From Niebla homalea (Eukaryota > Ascomycota > Lecanoromycetes > Lecanorales > Ramalinaceae): DNA of 64,000 bases. Both the position numbers and the translations under genes were made by a program. Numbering within the stretch: the first letter of the stretch is position 1; every line of letters begins with the position of its first letter. Where the stretch lies: the NCBI GenBank assembly GCA_019925105.1, contig JAHGAU010000021.1, positions 930,001 to 994,000 of the forward strand, written 5' to 3'. Shown here in pieces: positions 49,967 to 63,262 of the stretch. Below the pieces are notes generated by a model that did not search any database, had not been told where the DNA came from, and saw nothing but the letters and a program-made list of their open reading frames with translations.

Positions 49967-50319
49967 GATTGATTAATTGATTAATTTATACTACGGATCT
50001 AGCTAAGTTAATTCCGGCGTTCCTTAATAACCGGCCATTAGGCCTTATTAATGACCGGAAAAACCTAATATCCATAACGTTAAGACCAAAAACCAGTATT
50101 TACCTAGCCTTTACTTCTATTTTAAAAGATTAAAAATATCTATAGCTGTTTGAAGAATAATAATTTATTTATACACTTTTTCCAAGAAAGCTATAATATT
50201 AAAACCGAGTCCTTTTAAGGGTTACCTTTGGACCTACTACTCTTTCGTCTCCCCACGGGCCTGCTCTATGCCAACATCTTAAGTAATATTTCTGAATGCC
50301 CTCACCGGCACGTGCGCTA
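49967..50319 (-). mobile_element. Short LINE 3'-end copy (353 bp), minus strand, little mutated
   Basis: Flanked by TTATA(A/G)TTAATTT (49954-49966 and 50320-50332). On the minus strand it starts TAGCGCACGTGCCGGTGAGG, eight bases inside the start of the 41900 and 48621 elements, and ends in the TCAA tail. Against the LINE at about 21535-21640 nearly every difference is a C/T or G/A change, so this is a RIP-free view of the same LINE 3' end. GC-normal in its 5' third. Confidence 0.85.
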
Positions 50320-50339
50320 TTATAGTTAATTTAAAAATT

Positions 50340-50570
50340 ATAATTATAACCAATATTAGAGTATAAGCCCCTCTAGGGTGGTTGGAAGACAAAGGGTATA
50401 TTACGTATAATTAAAGATATTAAAGTATAGAAATATAGGAGTCAAAAGGCCGAAGGCCTTAATATACTTAATCGGTAATACTCCTGGGTGCCGGATTAAT
50501 CCCGGGCTTAGCCCGGGGTAAACCCGGTAAGGCCTACACCTTAACTATTAACGCCCCTAAACCCTAATAT
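50340..50570 (-). repeat. Right member of the ~200-bp inverted repeat
   Basis: Reverse complement of 29041-29243, with an extra hairpin CCCGGGCTTAGCCCGGG at about 50502-50518 absent from the left arm. The next copia element landed 11 bases beyond its edge. Confidence 0.55.
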
Positions 50571-50581
50571 TACTACCCCCC

Positions 50582-50796
50582 TGTCAAATTTGAGAGGTAC
50601 TAGTTGGTTCATTTAATCTATCTAAGAGATTTGATTAAGTCCAAGAATTCCGCGTTAACCCGATTAGGTAAAACTATTATATTTAACGTTAAATCCGGGA
50701 CCTTATTATTTTTTTTCTTACGTTATATATAAGTCTTATAGGTTACGTAATTAAATTACGTAATATCTCTTAACGTTCTTTTCTTAAATTTCGATA
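50582..50796 (-). repeat. 3' LTR of the minus-strand copia (215 bp)
   Basis: Direct repeat of 56966-57180. Contains CGTTATATATAAGTCTTATA in both copies. Confidence 0.88.
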
Positions 50797-53700
50797 TTCT
50801 TACTTAAATTCTTAACAGATTTATATTACCATTAATTATTATACTTTAAGGGCCCTTTTAATCCGGCTACTTATAAAGTAAATATCGTTTTTTAATAAAA
50901 ATACCTGTTTTAAAAAATATTTTCAATTATTTTACTTTATATATTAAATTTAAATTAAAAAGGGTTTAATAATCCTTTATAATAATAAAAGTCTATATTA
51001 TAAATACACCCTTAAAAGTCTTTAAGTTGAGAAATCTATATTACGGACTTAAATAAATAAGATTTTAAGGAAAATAATAAAATTATATATTTATAATATA
51101 GGGAATATATTACTTAAAATATAGAAAATAAAATTTAATTATTTAAAGTATATAAAAACTATATACCCGGAGTATACCTAAAATATAACTTTTATAGGAT
51201 AAATATAATCGGGAATTAACTTTTATATAATTAAAACTTAAAATTAATTACTTAAGTAAAATATAAAGAATAAACGACCTTATTAATTAAAAAAAAAAAC
51301 TCCTTAAAGTTAAATATTTAACGGAATAATCTGAAAGCATCCTTAAAGATAAGTTTTATAAGCCTATTTATAATTTATTAATTAATAAGGGTCCATTAAA
51401 TATTAATATTATAATTAACGATTTTTTTACGTTATTACTTTAATTAAATAATAACGTATTTAATATAAAAGTAAAATAAAGGGTCCTTAGATAAAGTAAT
51501 TGCCCCTTAATTATTATTATAAATAATAATATATCAAGGTAAGTTATTCCCGGGATTAATTTATTAAGAAAACCGTAAAATTAAATAACTTCCTTTATAA
51601 CTTAAGTTTAATTAAAGAATTCAGCTTTATAAAAGGAAAAGGCTACGTTAAGTTATCTTTTAAATAATTAATTAATTATAATATTACCGATATTAAAAAT
51701 ATAACCTAAAATAAAGCGATAGGTTATAATATTATTACCTTAATTTAAATCCGTAAAGCCTTAAAGAAATATAATTCTTCCTTAAAAAATAAAATAATAA
51801 CTAACGGTTTTCTTTAAGTATTAAAAGATCTTTTTAATAACTTTTTAATAAGTTTTATAAAAGTTTAATATAAAACGGTAAATTACCAATATAAAGTATA
51901 TAATATTAAGCTTAATATTTAATATAACGTATATTAAAGACCTTATTATTAATTAATAATTTTTTAATAATTTTTAAATTAAAATATAATTCTTCTTAAT
52001 AAATACCGGCTTAAACTTTATAATAATTTCTATTAAGGTATTTTTATTAATAGCTTCTTATATATTAAATTACTTAAGGATCCGTTTAATATAACCGGAT
52101 TATTTTAATTAAAAAATATTATTAAAGCGGTTATAAAAGACCGTTATACTTAAATAATAACTATAAAAACTTAAATCCGTTATATAGAATTTTTTATTTA
52201 AGGACTTTTTAATGGCTTTAATACCTTATTAAAAAGGATTAATAAATAAAATATTATTTATATAAAAGGCAATAATAATATTATTAACCGGCTTAATAAA
52301 AACGTTATAATCCGAATTAATAAGAATAAAACCCGATTACTTTATAAATTTAATAAATATTTTATATTAAATTTAAGGTAATTATTTAAGTTTATAAAGC
52401 GCTTTTCTTAACTTATAAATTTTATTAATATTATTTTTAAAGTTTTTAAATTATTTTATTTAAATATTTTCCTTTACGTTACTATAAAAAAATATTATAA
52501 TTACGTTTATTTACTTTAAGTCTTAGTTATACATTATTATTAAAGTAAAGATTATCTTATAACTTATAGGTTTAATAATTAAAGTAAAAGTTTTATTATA
52601 ATTTAAGTTTAAATATTACTTAAATTTACGGATAACCTAACGGGCTTTAAAGCGGATAATTTCCTTTTATAAATTTCGCTTTAAAGTATATATTTAACGG
52701 TTATAAAAGACGTTCCTCTTTTTAAAACGTTTAATAAAGACTTAAATATAATTATTTTTAATAGATTTATATTTAGTCCCTATAATACCGTTTTATTTAA
52801 GTTAAAAATAAGAATCTTTTTAAGCTTTAATATAAGTTTTAAATATGATTAATTCCGTAAGATTTATAAATAAGATTAATATGAATAGCCTTAAAAAGTT
52901 TAAAGAAAATTCTTAGATTTAAATTCCGGGGTATCGTTTAAGGATAATATTATAATCTAAAGGAAATAAACCTTATTTAAGAGTTTTAAAAGAGTTTATT
53001 AAGGTTATTTAATAATTTATAAGGTTATTAATAGCCTATAATATTAAAGTATTTTTTAAGGTTAAAGATAAAGGAGTATTTAACCCTGAAAAAAACAATA
53101 TTGCCTTTAAGGATATTACCTTAAAAAGTTATAAACGTAGAATAAAATAAAGTAAAACTATTATAAAAGGTTTATTTCCGTTTATTTAAATAGAATTAAT
53201 AAACTATTGATAAAAATTTAACTTTTTTAATTATATTTTTCCCCCTTTATTATAAGATTTATAGTTTTTAAAGTATCCTTCTTTTTACGTTATATAATTT
53301 AAGAGATTAAAAAAACCCGGTCGGTATTATAAAGTAATATATATTATTTTAATATTACCCCTAGAAACTGATTAAAGTGCTTAATTTAACTTTAAGTTCC
53401 TTTTTATTAAAGCCAATAGCGGGTTTACGGTATATATAATATTTTTTAATTTTAAGTTTTCGAATATTATATAAATAAAACTTCGCTCTAATAAGCAATT
53501 TATAGGGTATTTTACTTTAATCGGTAATAAATAACCGGTTATATAAGTAAATAGCAGTTTAAATAGCTTATATTTAATAATCCTTAAACTTTAAACTTAT
53601 ATTTAAAAATATAATTCTTATTATTATTATTAAGGTTTAACCGAGTCTTTTTAAGGCGTTATTTTATTAAGGGGTTTTATAAGTAATAAGCTTTTACGTA

Positions 53701-54848
53701 ATACTTAAATTAATACGTTATTAAGTGAAAATATTAATATTTAATTTATTATTTAATTAAATATAATAAATTTAAAACTTAGAATATTTATATATTTTCC
53801 GGAATTATTTAAGAAATTTATAGATATCCTCCTTAATATTGGTAATTTTAACCGTAGAATATTTAATATAATTATTAAGATAAGTAATTATATATATTTT
53901 TATTTTTTTATAATTAATAAATCCTATAATATTAATATAAATAAAGTTTATATAAAAGCATTTTAAATAAATAAGGCATTTATAGGGTTTATTCTTTATT
54001 TTATAGACCGTATAATATAAATAAGGGTCTTCTTTTAAGGGTAGTTTATTTAAATTTATACCTTATAATATACCGGTAAGACGTTTAATATTATTTTTAC
54101 TTAAATAACCTATCCGTTTATATTATAATTTAAGTGCCTTTTTATTAATAATATAAGGCCCGGGCAAGGAATTATTTAAGTTAAATACGGTAAATTTAAC
54201 CTTTACGTTTTTAATTTTTATTTAAATAAGTTAATCTTTTTTCTTTAATATATTAAGGTTAATAAAAACGGTAATAAACGCCTTAATAAACCTTTAAAAA
54301 GTAAAATAAAAAAGGTTATTTAATTATATTTAAACGGTAATACGTTTATCGTTAATTTAAATATTAAGTAATTTATCTTTAAAAATAAGTTTTAAGGAAT
54401 ATTTATTTTAAGTTAATTAACCTTAAGAAATTAAGTTAATTAACGTATCCGGAATATAAAGAACGTTAAAAAGTTATAAAATCCTCTTTATATTATTAAC
54501 CTTATAATAGACTTCAATAATATTTAAGTTTATTAACTTAAAGTATTTTTTAAGTTTATTTATAACGGTAACTTTATTAATAATTATAATATAATAATTA
54601 ATAAATATAATTTTATCCCAAGTTAAATATTAAAAATAAATATTATTTAAAGTTTATTTCTTAATAATTAACTTAACCGAAAATGCTTTTTAAGTAATAA
54701 TATATACCTCCGAAGAACTATTATAAATATATTTATTATCCGACTTATTAAATTTCTTTTTATCTTTATTATTATTACCGTTTAAAGAACGCTTTTTACC
54801 TTTATTATTTTTACCTTTATTATTATCTTTATTATTATTCTTTTAATT

Positions 54849-54890
54849 ATAAGTACCGGCGGTATAAAAATTAATATAATAAAAAGTATA
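54849..54890 (-). pseudogene. RIP-mutated CCHC zinc knuckle of copia gag
   Basis: Minus-strand codons TAT ACT TTT TAT ... TAT ACC GCC GGT ACT TAT occur at exactly the spacing of C-x2-C-x4-H-x4-C. All four metal ligands read as Tyr, the product of TGT or CAT mutated to TAT by RIP. Position about 2.1 kb from the 5' LTR is somewhat far for a copia gag but acceptable. Confidence 0.65.
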
Positions 54891-56935
54891 ATACTTTATT
54901 AACCGTTAAGTTTAAGCTCCGTTTAATCCTTTTATTATATTTTTCTATAACTTAATCGTAATAATTTAAGCCTTAAGATTTAATCTTAAAAGTTAATTTA
55001 TTAAATAGGTTTTAACGATATACGTTACGTCGTTATGGTTAAATATAAAGTTACGTATTATTTAAAGTATTCAATTAATAGCGTATTTTAACGTATAAGC
55101 AGGAATATTAATAGTTTTCTTAATATTAAGGATATTATTTTCTTTTTCTTATTATATAATTAAGTTATATATTTAAATATATCAAGTAAAATATTAATTA
55201 TATTTTTCTTTAAACCTTTATAAAAAAAGAAAGATTAAATAATTAATATTTATTTTAAGAATTAAGGATATTATAATAATATTATTATAGATAAGTTTCA
55301 ATTAAGCTATATAATTAAAAACGTCCTTATATTAATAAAGCTTTAATAAAATTAATTAATTATATAAATTATTAAAATACCTTAAGCCTTTTAACTTATA
55401 AGTAATAACTATATTTTTTTAAAATTTATAAATATTTTTATAGTTATTAAAGTTAATAATATAAATAAATCTTGAATAAAATTAAATAATATTTATGGTT
55501 AAATTATAGTTTTATTTTTATTTTTATTTTTTTTAATTTTAATCCGTAATAGTTTCTTTATTTTTTTTAATAAACTTAATTTATTTATTAACTTAAATAT
55601 AACTTTAATATTAAGCTTAAATTAAAATACGTTTTATTTTATATATTTAACTTTAAAAGCCTTTAAGGCTTTTAAGTTTAAGAATATAAGTAAGTAATCT
55701 ATAAACTTTAATCCGGAGTTTTTTAATTATTTTAAATAAAAAAATAAATAATATAATTAAAGAATTCAGTATTAATATTTAAAAAAAACTTTTACCTTAA
55801 ATTTATTAAAAAAGTAACTTAAAGTAAAAAAAAAAAGATTACTTTAATTTAAATTAAAATAAGCTAGGTTTAAATATTATAATTCTTTAAGGAATTATTT
55901 TTTTCTTAAGAGATTAACGGTATTAAAAAAATTATATTTAAAGATTTTAAATAACCTATATTATTCTAAATTATCTATAAGAAGTAAAATATTTAATATC
56001 CTTAAGAAAAATAAAGACGGAATCTTTTATATTATTTAGCCTCCCAGTTATTAATGGTTATAAAAGAGATTAATTCCGTATAGATCTATTTTAAGACCGT
56101 AATAATAATATGGAAAAAGAATTTTCAATATTACCGTTCTTAATAAAGCTTTAAATAAACTTTAATTAAATATTAATAAACTTAATATTTAACTTAAGTA
56201 ACAATATAATAATAGGGAGTCTCTTACGAGATTTTCCTTAAGAATTTATCTTCTTAAAGGATAATAAAGGTTAATCTTTATTATTATATAATAATAAACG
56301 TTTAAAATAATAAGTTAAATTAATTATCTTAATATAAATTTATATATATAAATAAGTAATAATATATACGCTTTAAACCCTTAATAATTAAGGGTTTAAA
56401 TTAAAGGAAATAAGCCTATAATAGAAATAATTAATAATAATATACGTAACGGGTAATTTCCGTTAAACGAAATATTAAATTTATAAGAATTATTATTTAT
56501 TTTTAAAAATTTTCTTTTAAAAACGGGTATATTAAGGTTAAAATTAAAATTTTCTCGTTAAAATATAAATAACTACGTATATATACGGTTACCCTTAAGG
56601 TAATAATTTTATTAAAATCGTTAATTGCGATTTTTATACTTTAAAAATTTTTATATTATAAAAGGATTTAAATACCTTAAATTTACGATAATAAGATAAT
56701 TATAATTAAGTTTATATATAATTTAAAGCTTTTATATATTATAAGTATTATTAATTATTTATATATTAAGTTAAACTTATAATTTAAAGGTTATTATATT
56801 AATTTAAGGAGGAAAATTACAATATATAGGTTAAGAAACGTTTTAAGTCGGTAAGGTCTTAAGTTAATAAAATTAATATTAAACCTATTAAAATATTATT
56901 AAAGTTATATAAATACTTAAATATGTTTAATTAAA

Positions 56936-56956
56936 CCCGGAAAACGTTTTTCCGGG
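56936..56956. repeat. Near-perfect palindrome beside the copia primer-binding site
   Basis: CCCGGAAAA-CG-TTTTTCCGGG, immediately downstream of the primer-binding site on the minus strand. The other copia elements continue differently at this point. Confidence 0.75.
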
Positions 56957-56965
56957 CTTATAACT

Positions 56966-57180
56966 TATTAAATTTAAGAGGTATTAATTAATTAATTTAA
57001 TTTATTTAAGAGATTTAATTAAGTTTAAGAATTTTACGTTAACCCGATTAAGTAAAATTATTATATCCAACGTTAAATCCGGGACCTCGTTATTTTACCT
57101 CCTACGTTATATATAAGTCTTATAGGTTACGTGAACAGATCACGTGATATCTCTTGGCGCTCTCTTCTTGGATTTCGACA
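56966..57180 (-). repeat. 5' LTR of the minus-strand copia (215 bp)
   Basis: First half RIP-mutated, last 80 bases GC-normal (CACGTGATATCTCTTGGCGC). Followed by CCCCC. Confidence 0.88.
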
Positions 57181-57193
57181 CCCCCCTTAGGAA

Positions 57194-57211
57194 AGGCTCG
57201 TTTTCGAGCCT
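57194..57211. repeat. Perfect 7-bp stem with TTTT loop
   Basis: AGGCTCG-TTTT-CGAGCCT, 14 bases outside the copia end. No T-run follows, so not a terminator-like site. Confidence 0.75.
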
Positions 57212-57294
57212 GTAAATATATTAAAAGGAAAAAATTTTAAACTTAAAATCACCCCTTTTACCCTACTAATTAACTAGGTAACTAAAGTAAGGTC

Positions 57295-57520
57295 TATATA
57301 TTACCCAGCTTACCCGTTATTAGCTGGCCGGGTAAATAATAGAGGAATCATAGATTACCCAGCTTACCCGTTATTGGTTAACAAGGTAAGTAATATAAAA
57401 GTTATAGATTACCCAGCTTCCCCGTCACTGGTTAACCGGGTAAGTGGTATAAGAGTTACGGGGGTAGGATCGTGGCGGTAGCCGGGTAAGTGGTATAAGT
57501 AAGCGGGGGTAGGATTATGG
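57295..57520 (+). repeat. 54-bp tandem repeat, three full units and a partial one
   Basis: TTACCCAGCTTACCCGTTAT anchors recur at 57301, 57355 and 57409, exactly 54 bases apart. Each unit also contains GGTTAAC(A/C)(A/G)GGTAAGT. A partial unit (GCCGGGTAAGTGGTATAAG) ends near 57520. Composition is GC-normal. No coding sense evident. Confidence 0.8.
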
Positions 57521-57576
57521 CGGTAACCACTATAGTAAACCTTGAAACGCGATTTCGTCCGGGGGGTTCCTGGGTA

Positions 57577-60025
57577 AATATCGTTTTTTACGATTTAACC
57601 CCTTTTTAAAATATTTTTTTAACCTTCTTATTTTATATATTAACTTTATATTAATAAAAGGGTATATAATCCTTATAGATAAATAATAATAATAATATCT
57701 ACTTTAATAGCTTTAAAGAGCTATGAGTCTATTTTAAAAAGCCTTTAAACTTAATAAGGACATAATACATAACTTATAATTTTAAGTTTCATACCCGGAA
57801 AGTTTATTATTTACTTTAAATATTTAAGGTAATTTTTAAACAATTAATATATTAATTAGATTTCCGGGCCGTAATCCGGGTTTATCCGGGTATTTTTTAT
57901 AAAAAGTTTTAATTAATTCTTAAATAGAAAGGAATTCTCCGGTGTTGATATAATATTAAACTTTATCCGGGGGTAAGTTTACCTTATTTATTTATCTTAA
58001 TATTATAGCCTTTATCTTCGGTTAATACGTTAAAGGTTAATAATTTCTTTAAAATTTTACTCCTTAATACCTTTTTTATTAATAATAATAGTTTTTAAAA
58101 ATAAATTAATTTATCCCGGTAAAACAATATCTTAAAAAAAAAATATAGGTTAATTCGCTTCTTTAAAAAGTAAAATAAACCCGGAAAGTATTTAAGACGT
58201 TTAATTCATAAGAGGAATAATATTATTTAAGGATAATATAAAAACTTAAATATTTATAATTTAGCTTTTTATTAAACCGATTAACTATTAGATACTAAAG
58301 GTTTCAGTAAATTTTGTTATTAATTTTGAACTTTACGTTTTTACGTTAACGGTTAACTTATTTGAACGTTTTATTATAAGCCTTATTAAGATTAAAACGA
58401 ATTATAGTAAGAATTTCTTATATAATTTTAATAATATTAATAACTTTTTTAACTTAAAGTTATTAACGGGTAATAACGTAATTAATATTATTAATTTTAA
58501 ATAATATCCTTAAGTAAAAGCCTTCATTAAAATAAAAAAATACTATTTTAGTTAACTAATCTAATAAACAATTATCGTATTTAATTGTTTTATAAATAAT
58601 TTACGTAAATTTAAGGTCCCTATTTTATTTTTTAATTTATTCTTTTAATTTAACCGTTACTTTTAACGTAATAAAGAGTCGAGGTTTAAGGGTTAATTTT
58701 AATTTAATATAATAAAAAACGCGATATTTTATCAATAACTCAAAAGCAATAATTTAAAATAATATTATCCGGAAGGCCGTAATATTTGATTATTTTCCTA
58801 ATAAAGAATTAAGTTATGTCTTTAAAGAAAACCCCTTTTTTTATATAATAAAGGATATAATATCGGTTTTTAAATAATATATAAATTATAATAAGGATAA
58901 CATTTATATTAAATATGTAATTACTAATAAAGTTAATTAAAAGATTAATTTATTTTATGTTAAGATTTCTGATTAATAAAGTAATCCTATAGGCTTTTAT
59001 TATAAAGCCTTAAACTGAAAATAAATATTATGATTTAGTACATAACAGTTAATATTATCTTATAAAATAGGTTAAAAGAAGTATTAAAAAGTAAGTTTAA
59101 TTATATAATTCCGGCCGGGGTAATTATTAATTAATTTATTATAAATATACTTTAAGATATCCGTAATAAATAATATTAATATTTATAATTTATTTTTATT
59201 AATAAATGTATTAAACTAAACTTTAATATAGATTAAAAATATACCTTTAAAGTTAAATAATCTATCCTCCGTAATTATTATTTTAGATTCCGTTAAAATT
59301 TTTATCGCTATAATTAACTTCCCGGATTTACTTATAAGACCTAAGTTTTTGAGTATTAAATAGATTGATACCGGTATTTTCCCCACCTTATTTAGGATTA
59401 AAACCTCAAAGCGTTCAGAAAGTAAAACGGTTTAAAATTAATCTTTAACCCTATTATCGTTATTACTTTATAATTAATATTTAAATATTTAAATAAGGAA
59501 ACATTATTTAAGTAAGCTTAAATAACAACGTTTAGATGATTAAATTAAACCTTATTTATATATTATTAATATAAAGCGGAGTTATTAATCGAATTAAAAG
59601 GTATAACTGTTTATATTTAAAAGCGTTAAATAGAATAATGACCATAATAAATTTTTACTTTCTGGATATATACGGAGCTTATTAAAGGCTACGATAATAT
59701 CTAAGCGGGTAATTGGTTTATAATTAATAACTCAGAATAATACCTACTAAATCAGAAGGATAGGGTAGTAATTCCCCTTAATAAGAATATTAATACTATG
59801 GTAATTTACGTATAGTTATAAGTTACTATTAAACCTAAGGTCAAAAAGAATAAAGGATTTATAAAGGGCTTTACTATGTTTAATAAATTCTTTTTCCAAG
59901 TTTTTAATAATACAATCCTTTAATTTTTAAAGCTTATAACTTAAAAGCGGATAAATATGATTTTAAGGGGGATCCTTTTAAGGTTAAATTAATCTTATAA
60001 TCATAGTCCCGGTACGGGGGTAATT
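57577..60025 (-). mobile_element. Fragment related to the 50.6-57.2 kb copia
   Basis: 57577-57690 aligns with 50879-50990, just inside the 3' LTR of the minus-strand copia (GTAAATATCGTTTTTTA, then TTTTATATATTAA and AGGGTATATAATCCTT). Beyond that the similarity is lost to my eye. No LTRs. Read as a decayed partial copia element in the same orientation. The rest of the interval is RIP-mutated without a visible gene. Confidence 0.4.
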
Positions 60026-60187
60026 TATTAAATGTGCAGGATCGCCACTTGGGAGATTACGTAACGCGGATCAGATTAGATAAAGCGGACGTACTAAACT
60101 TAAGTAAAATAGCGGCATATAACTTTATATATAGTTTTACTTTATATATAGTAATAATTAAGTAACTTATACCTTTTAATTTTAATA
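60026..60187 (+). repeat. 5' LTR of the truncated copia copy (162 bp)
   Basis: Starts TATTAAATGTGCAGGATCGC. The first 100 bases are GC-normal and nearly identical to the LTR at 30832. Confidence 0.9.
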
Positions 60188-63158
60188 AGTTATAAGCCCG
60201 GATTATATATTTAAATACTTAAATAATATCTTCTTAATATTTAAATTAACTTATAAACGGTAATAAACTTATAATATAAAATATACTTATAAATAATACT
60301 TATATATAAGTTATATTATTAAAAATCGATTTAATTAAACGTATAATATTACGGCTATAAATAAAAAAAGTTTATTTAATTATTTATATTCCTAAATTAA
60401 GAAAAAGGACATTTTATTAATAAGAATATATAGATTATTATTTCTTAGCCCTATTAAAGGCCGTAAATGCCTATATATTAGAAAAGTTAAGTTAATACCG
60501 AGTTAACGGAGCTAAAACGTAAAGCTTTTAAGGCTAATATATATACGTAAAGCCTTAACCGGAATTTAAATAAGAAATTTAAAACGTTAAATAAATATTA
60601 AATATATTATAAAACTTTATTAAGTTTAAAGCCTTAAAAACCGTATTAAAATCAAGTTTTTTCGAAATTAATTAAAAATAAATTATTTAGATTTAAATAT
60701 ATTATAGCTTAAAATTATTTACTTTAATTTAATTTTAAAGAATAAATATAGGACGGAATAAATAGTTAACGGCTAAACCTCTTAAAGTAAGGATTAATCC
60801 AAAAAAAAAGGTTAAGAACCAATTATAGAATTCTTTAATAATAATTAAACTTAAGATGAACCTATTTATTATAGATTATAAAAATTAAAGCCTTTAAGTT
60901 AAAATAAAGTAATTAAAATAAGTTTAAATACTTTAATTATAAAGATTAAAAGCCTTTAAATAAAAAAAAAACAATAATCTTAAAGGTATATATATAATAT
61001 TATAATACGTTATAAAATTTCGTTTTAAGCTTAACCGGAATCCTTTAATTAATAAGGCTTTATATTATTTATTACCTTAAATTATATAATAATCTCGTAT
61101 AAAATATAATACTTAAACCTTATTATTTAATAATATCGTTATATATAAAGTACTTTTTTTCCCTTTATATTTAAAGACTTAAGGAAGGAAAACCGTTTTA
61201 ATTTAATTAATAAAGATTAAGTTTAAAGTAGGGATTATTTATTACCGTAAACGTTAAAGTTATATAATAGTTTTAACTTAAAAACGTTTAAGGAACCTTT
61301 AAACGACTTATTAAATACTATTATCTTTAAGTTGAATATAAACGTTAAGAATTAAATATTATTATTTAACGTAAATTATTTTTTTATTCTTAAATAATAA
61401 GCCTTTAACGTATTAAACGTCGTTAAACTTAAACTTAAATATTATTAATAATTATAATATAATTAATATTTTATTAATATTATTTTCTATGTATTTTATT
61501 AACGATAACGATTAAGAAAGACTTTATTATAAGGGGTTTTCCTTTAAGGTTAATCTCTTTATTAATAAATTAACGGTAATAAATATTATAAAATTAATAA
61601 ATAAAAAACTAAATAACGATTAATAATTTTTAAAAGTTAAAGGAAAAAGATACCTTTAAGGTATATTTAACCTTAAAGAACCGGTACGGTATTAATATTA
61701 AGTATTTAATCGATATTATAAAAGCCCGGATATAATCTAAAAAGATTTAAGGATTAATATAAGCTTTAAGGGTTTAAACTATATATAAAGTTTACTTAAG
61801 AGCTTATAAGCTTATAAAAGGCCTTAAATATAATAATTAATAAATATAATAACCGCTATTAAAAAGTCTATACTGAAATTAAGGTGATTAATAGCTTTTT
61901 AATTATTTTAAATTACCTCGTTATTTAAATATTCTTAAATAAATTAAAGGAATTATAATAAATATAATACTTAGTATTTATTTAAACAACTATATAATAA
62001 GGCCCGGGTATCCTTAAATTTTACAATATTATATAAAAGGCTTATAATAAGGAAACTTAGACGGCTATTTAATAATTAAACGTTTTAATATAAGCTTATA
62101 AGGATATATTAAAGGGTTATAATAAAAAGACCTTTAATAAGACCCGAAAAAAGCTTATCTATTAATATTATACTTAAAAAAAACGTAATAATAAGTATAT
62201 TAAAAATAAATATTAAGACCTTTACCTTAAAAAGAAGCTTATAAAGTTCTATATTAAAAAGCCTAAAATTATTAAGGAAATTATTACGTTTATAAACCTT
62301 TTAATAATAAATTCTTATTTATTAAAATATATATAATAATTAATAACGATAATATCCGTTACCTTAATAAATTTATAAAAATTAATAATCCTTAATAATA
62401 ACTATAATTAATATATTTTTTATAAAAAAAGATTCTTTTAAAGGGAATTAAAACTTTATTAATTTTTATTTTTAAGGCCCGGGTTAATAAGAATAAGTTA
62501 TATAAGGGGTATAAGCACTATTTATATAATATATAAGGTAAATAATAAGCCTATTAAGGTAAAATTTACGGATATAATATATTCCCCGATAAACTTAATT
62601 AATCTTATATTTAAAACGTAACTTCTAGATTATAAGGCTTAACTTAATATAACGTAAACGGTCCGGATAATAACGTATGGTTAAAAAAAGCTTATTTATA
62701 ATAAATAAAATAATTTATTTATAATTAATTTATAAAAACTTATCCTTATTATAATAACGTTTAACGTACTTTTAACTATATTTATTTAATATATATATAT
62801 AAGTTACCTTAAAGCTTAAAAATTATTTTAATTAATAAATATATTGATTAAAATAGATCTTAAATATAAACGTTATAGTAATAATAAAACCAAAAACGTT
62901 TACTATATATATTATATTATTAAACGGTTATATTTTCAATTATATAAGGGATATTTTAAACCTATAGAAAACCCGTTAAAGCTTATTTATATAAACTTTT
63001 TAAAGATAATTAATCTTTAAAAATATAACGGAATAACGTATTATATAACCTTCCGTAATAATAAGATTATAATATTAAAAATTTATTTATTAATATATAA
63101 ATCGGACGTAATTTAACGGTTTAAAGAGTTTAAACCTAGGTATAAATAACCCCCGGAT
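60026..63158 (+). mobile_element. Truncated second copy of the nested copia
   Basis: The 5' LTR (60026-60187, 162 bp) and the following 3 kb align with 30832-32768, 38581-39777 and 45966-46480 in order, without the LINE and MITE insertions. This copy therefore gives the empty sites of those insertions. Similarity stops at about 63158 and a non-RIP sequence begins; no 3' LTR is present. Heavily RIP-mutated, no open frame. Confidence 0.87.
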
Positions 63159-63262
63159 TAAAGGATTACCTTACGGGTGTCCTGCAAATTTCTAAAAGGG
63201 TGTCAAAATGGTACCAAAATGCTTGGATTTTGAAAAGGGTATCAAAAGGGTTTCAAAAGGCT
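63159..63262. other. Non-mutated junction before the satellite
   Basis: GC-moderate sequence with recurring AAAAGGGT(G/A)TCAAAA motifs (63196, 63234, 63246). It breaks the copia abruptly. No gene recognised. Confidence 0.5.

Larger units (their letters stand above)
50582..57180 (-). mobile_element. Complete 6.6-kb copia retrotransposon, minus strand
   Basis: LTRs of equal length (215 bp, 50582-50796 and 56966-57180) start TGTCAAATTTGAGAGG and end TTTCGACA, with a 5-bp duplication CCCCC on both sides. The primer-binding site lies inside the right LTR on the minus strand (56965-56946) and equals that of the other copia elements, so the right LTR is the 5' LTR. On the minus strand at 54890-54849, 14 codons spell a CCHC zinc knuckle once RIP is undone (spacing C-x2-C-x4-H-x4-C), marking gag. 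A protease-like WDKIIFIN segment follows around 54630. Pol is too decayed to map. Different LTR from the 30832 element, so a second copia family. Confidence 0.87.

Noticed and set aside
49967..50319. Reading this copy as a SINE with its own unrelated head
   Set aside because: Base-by-base comparison with the LINE at about 21535-21640 shows its head is the unmutated form of LINE sequence, so it is LINE-derived. The fixed start remains interesting and is reported.
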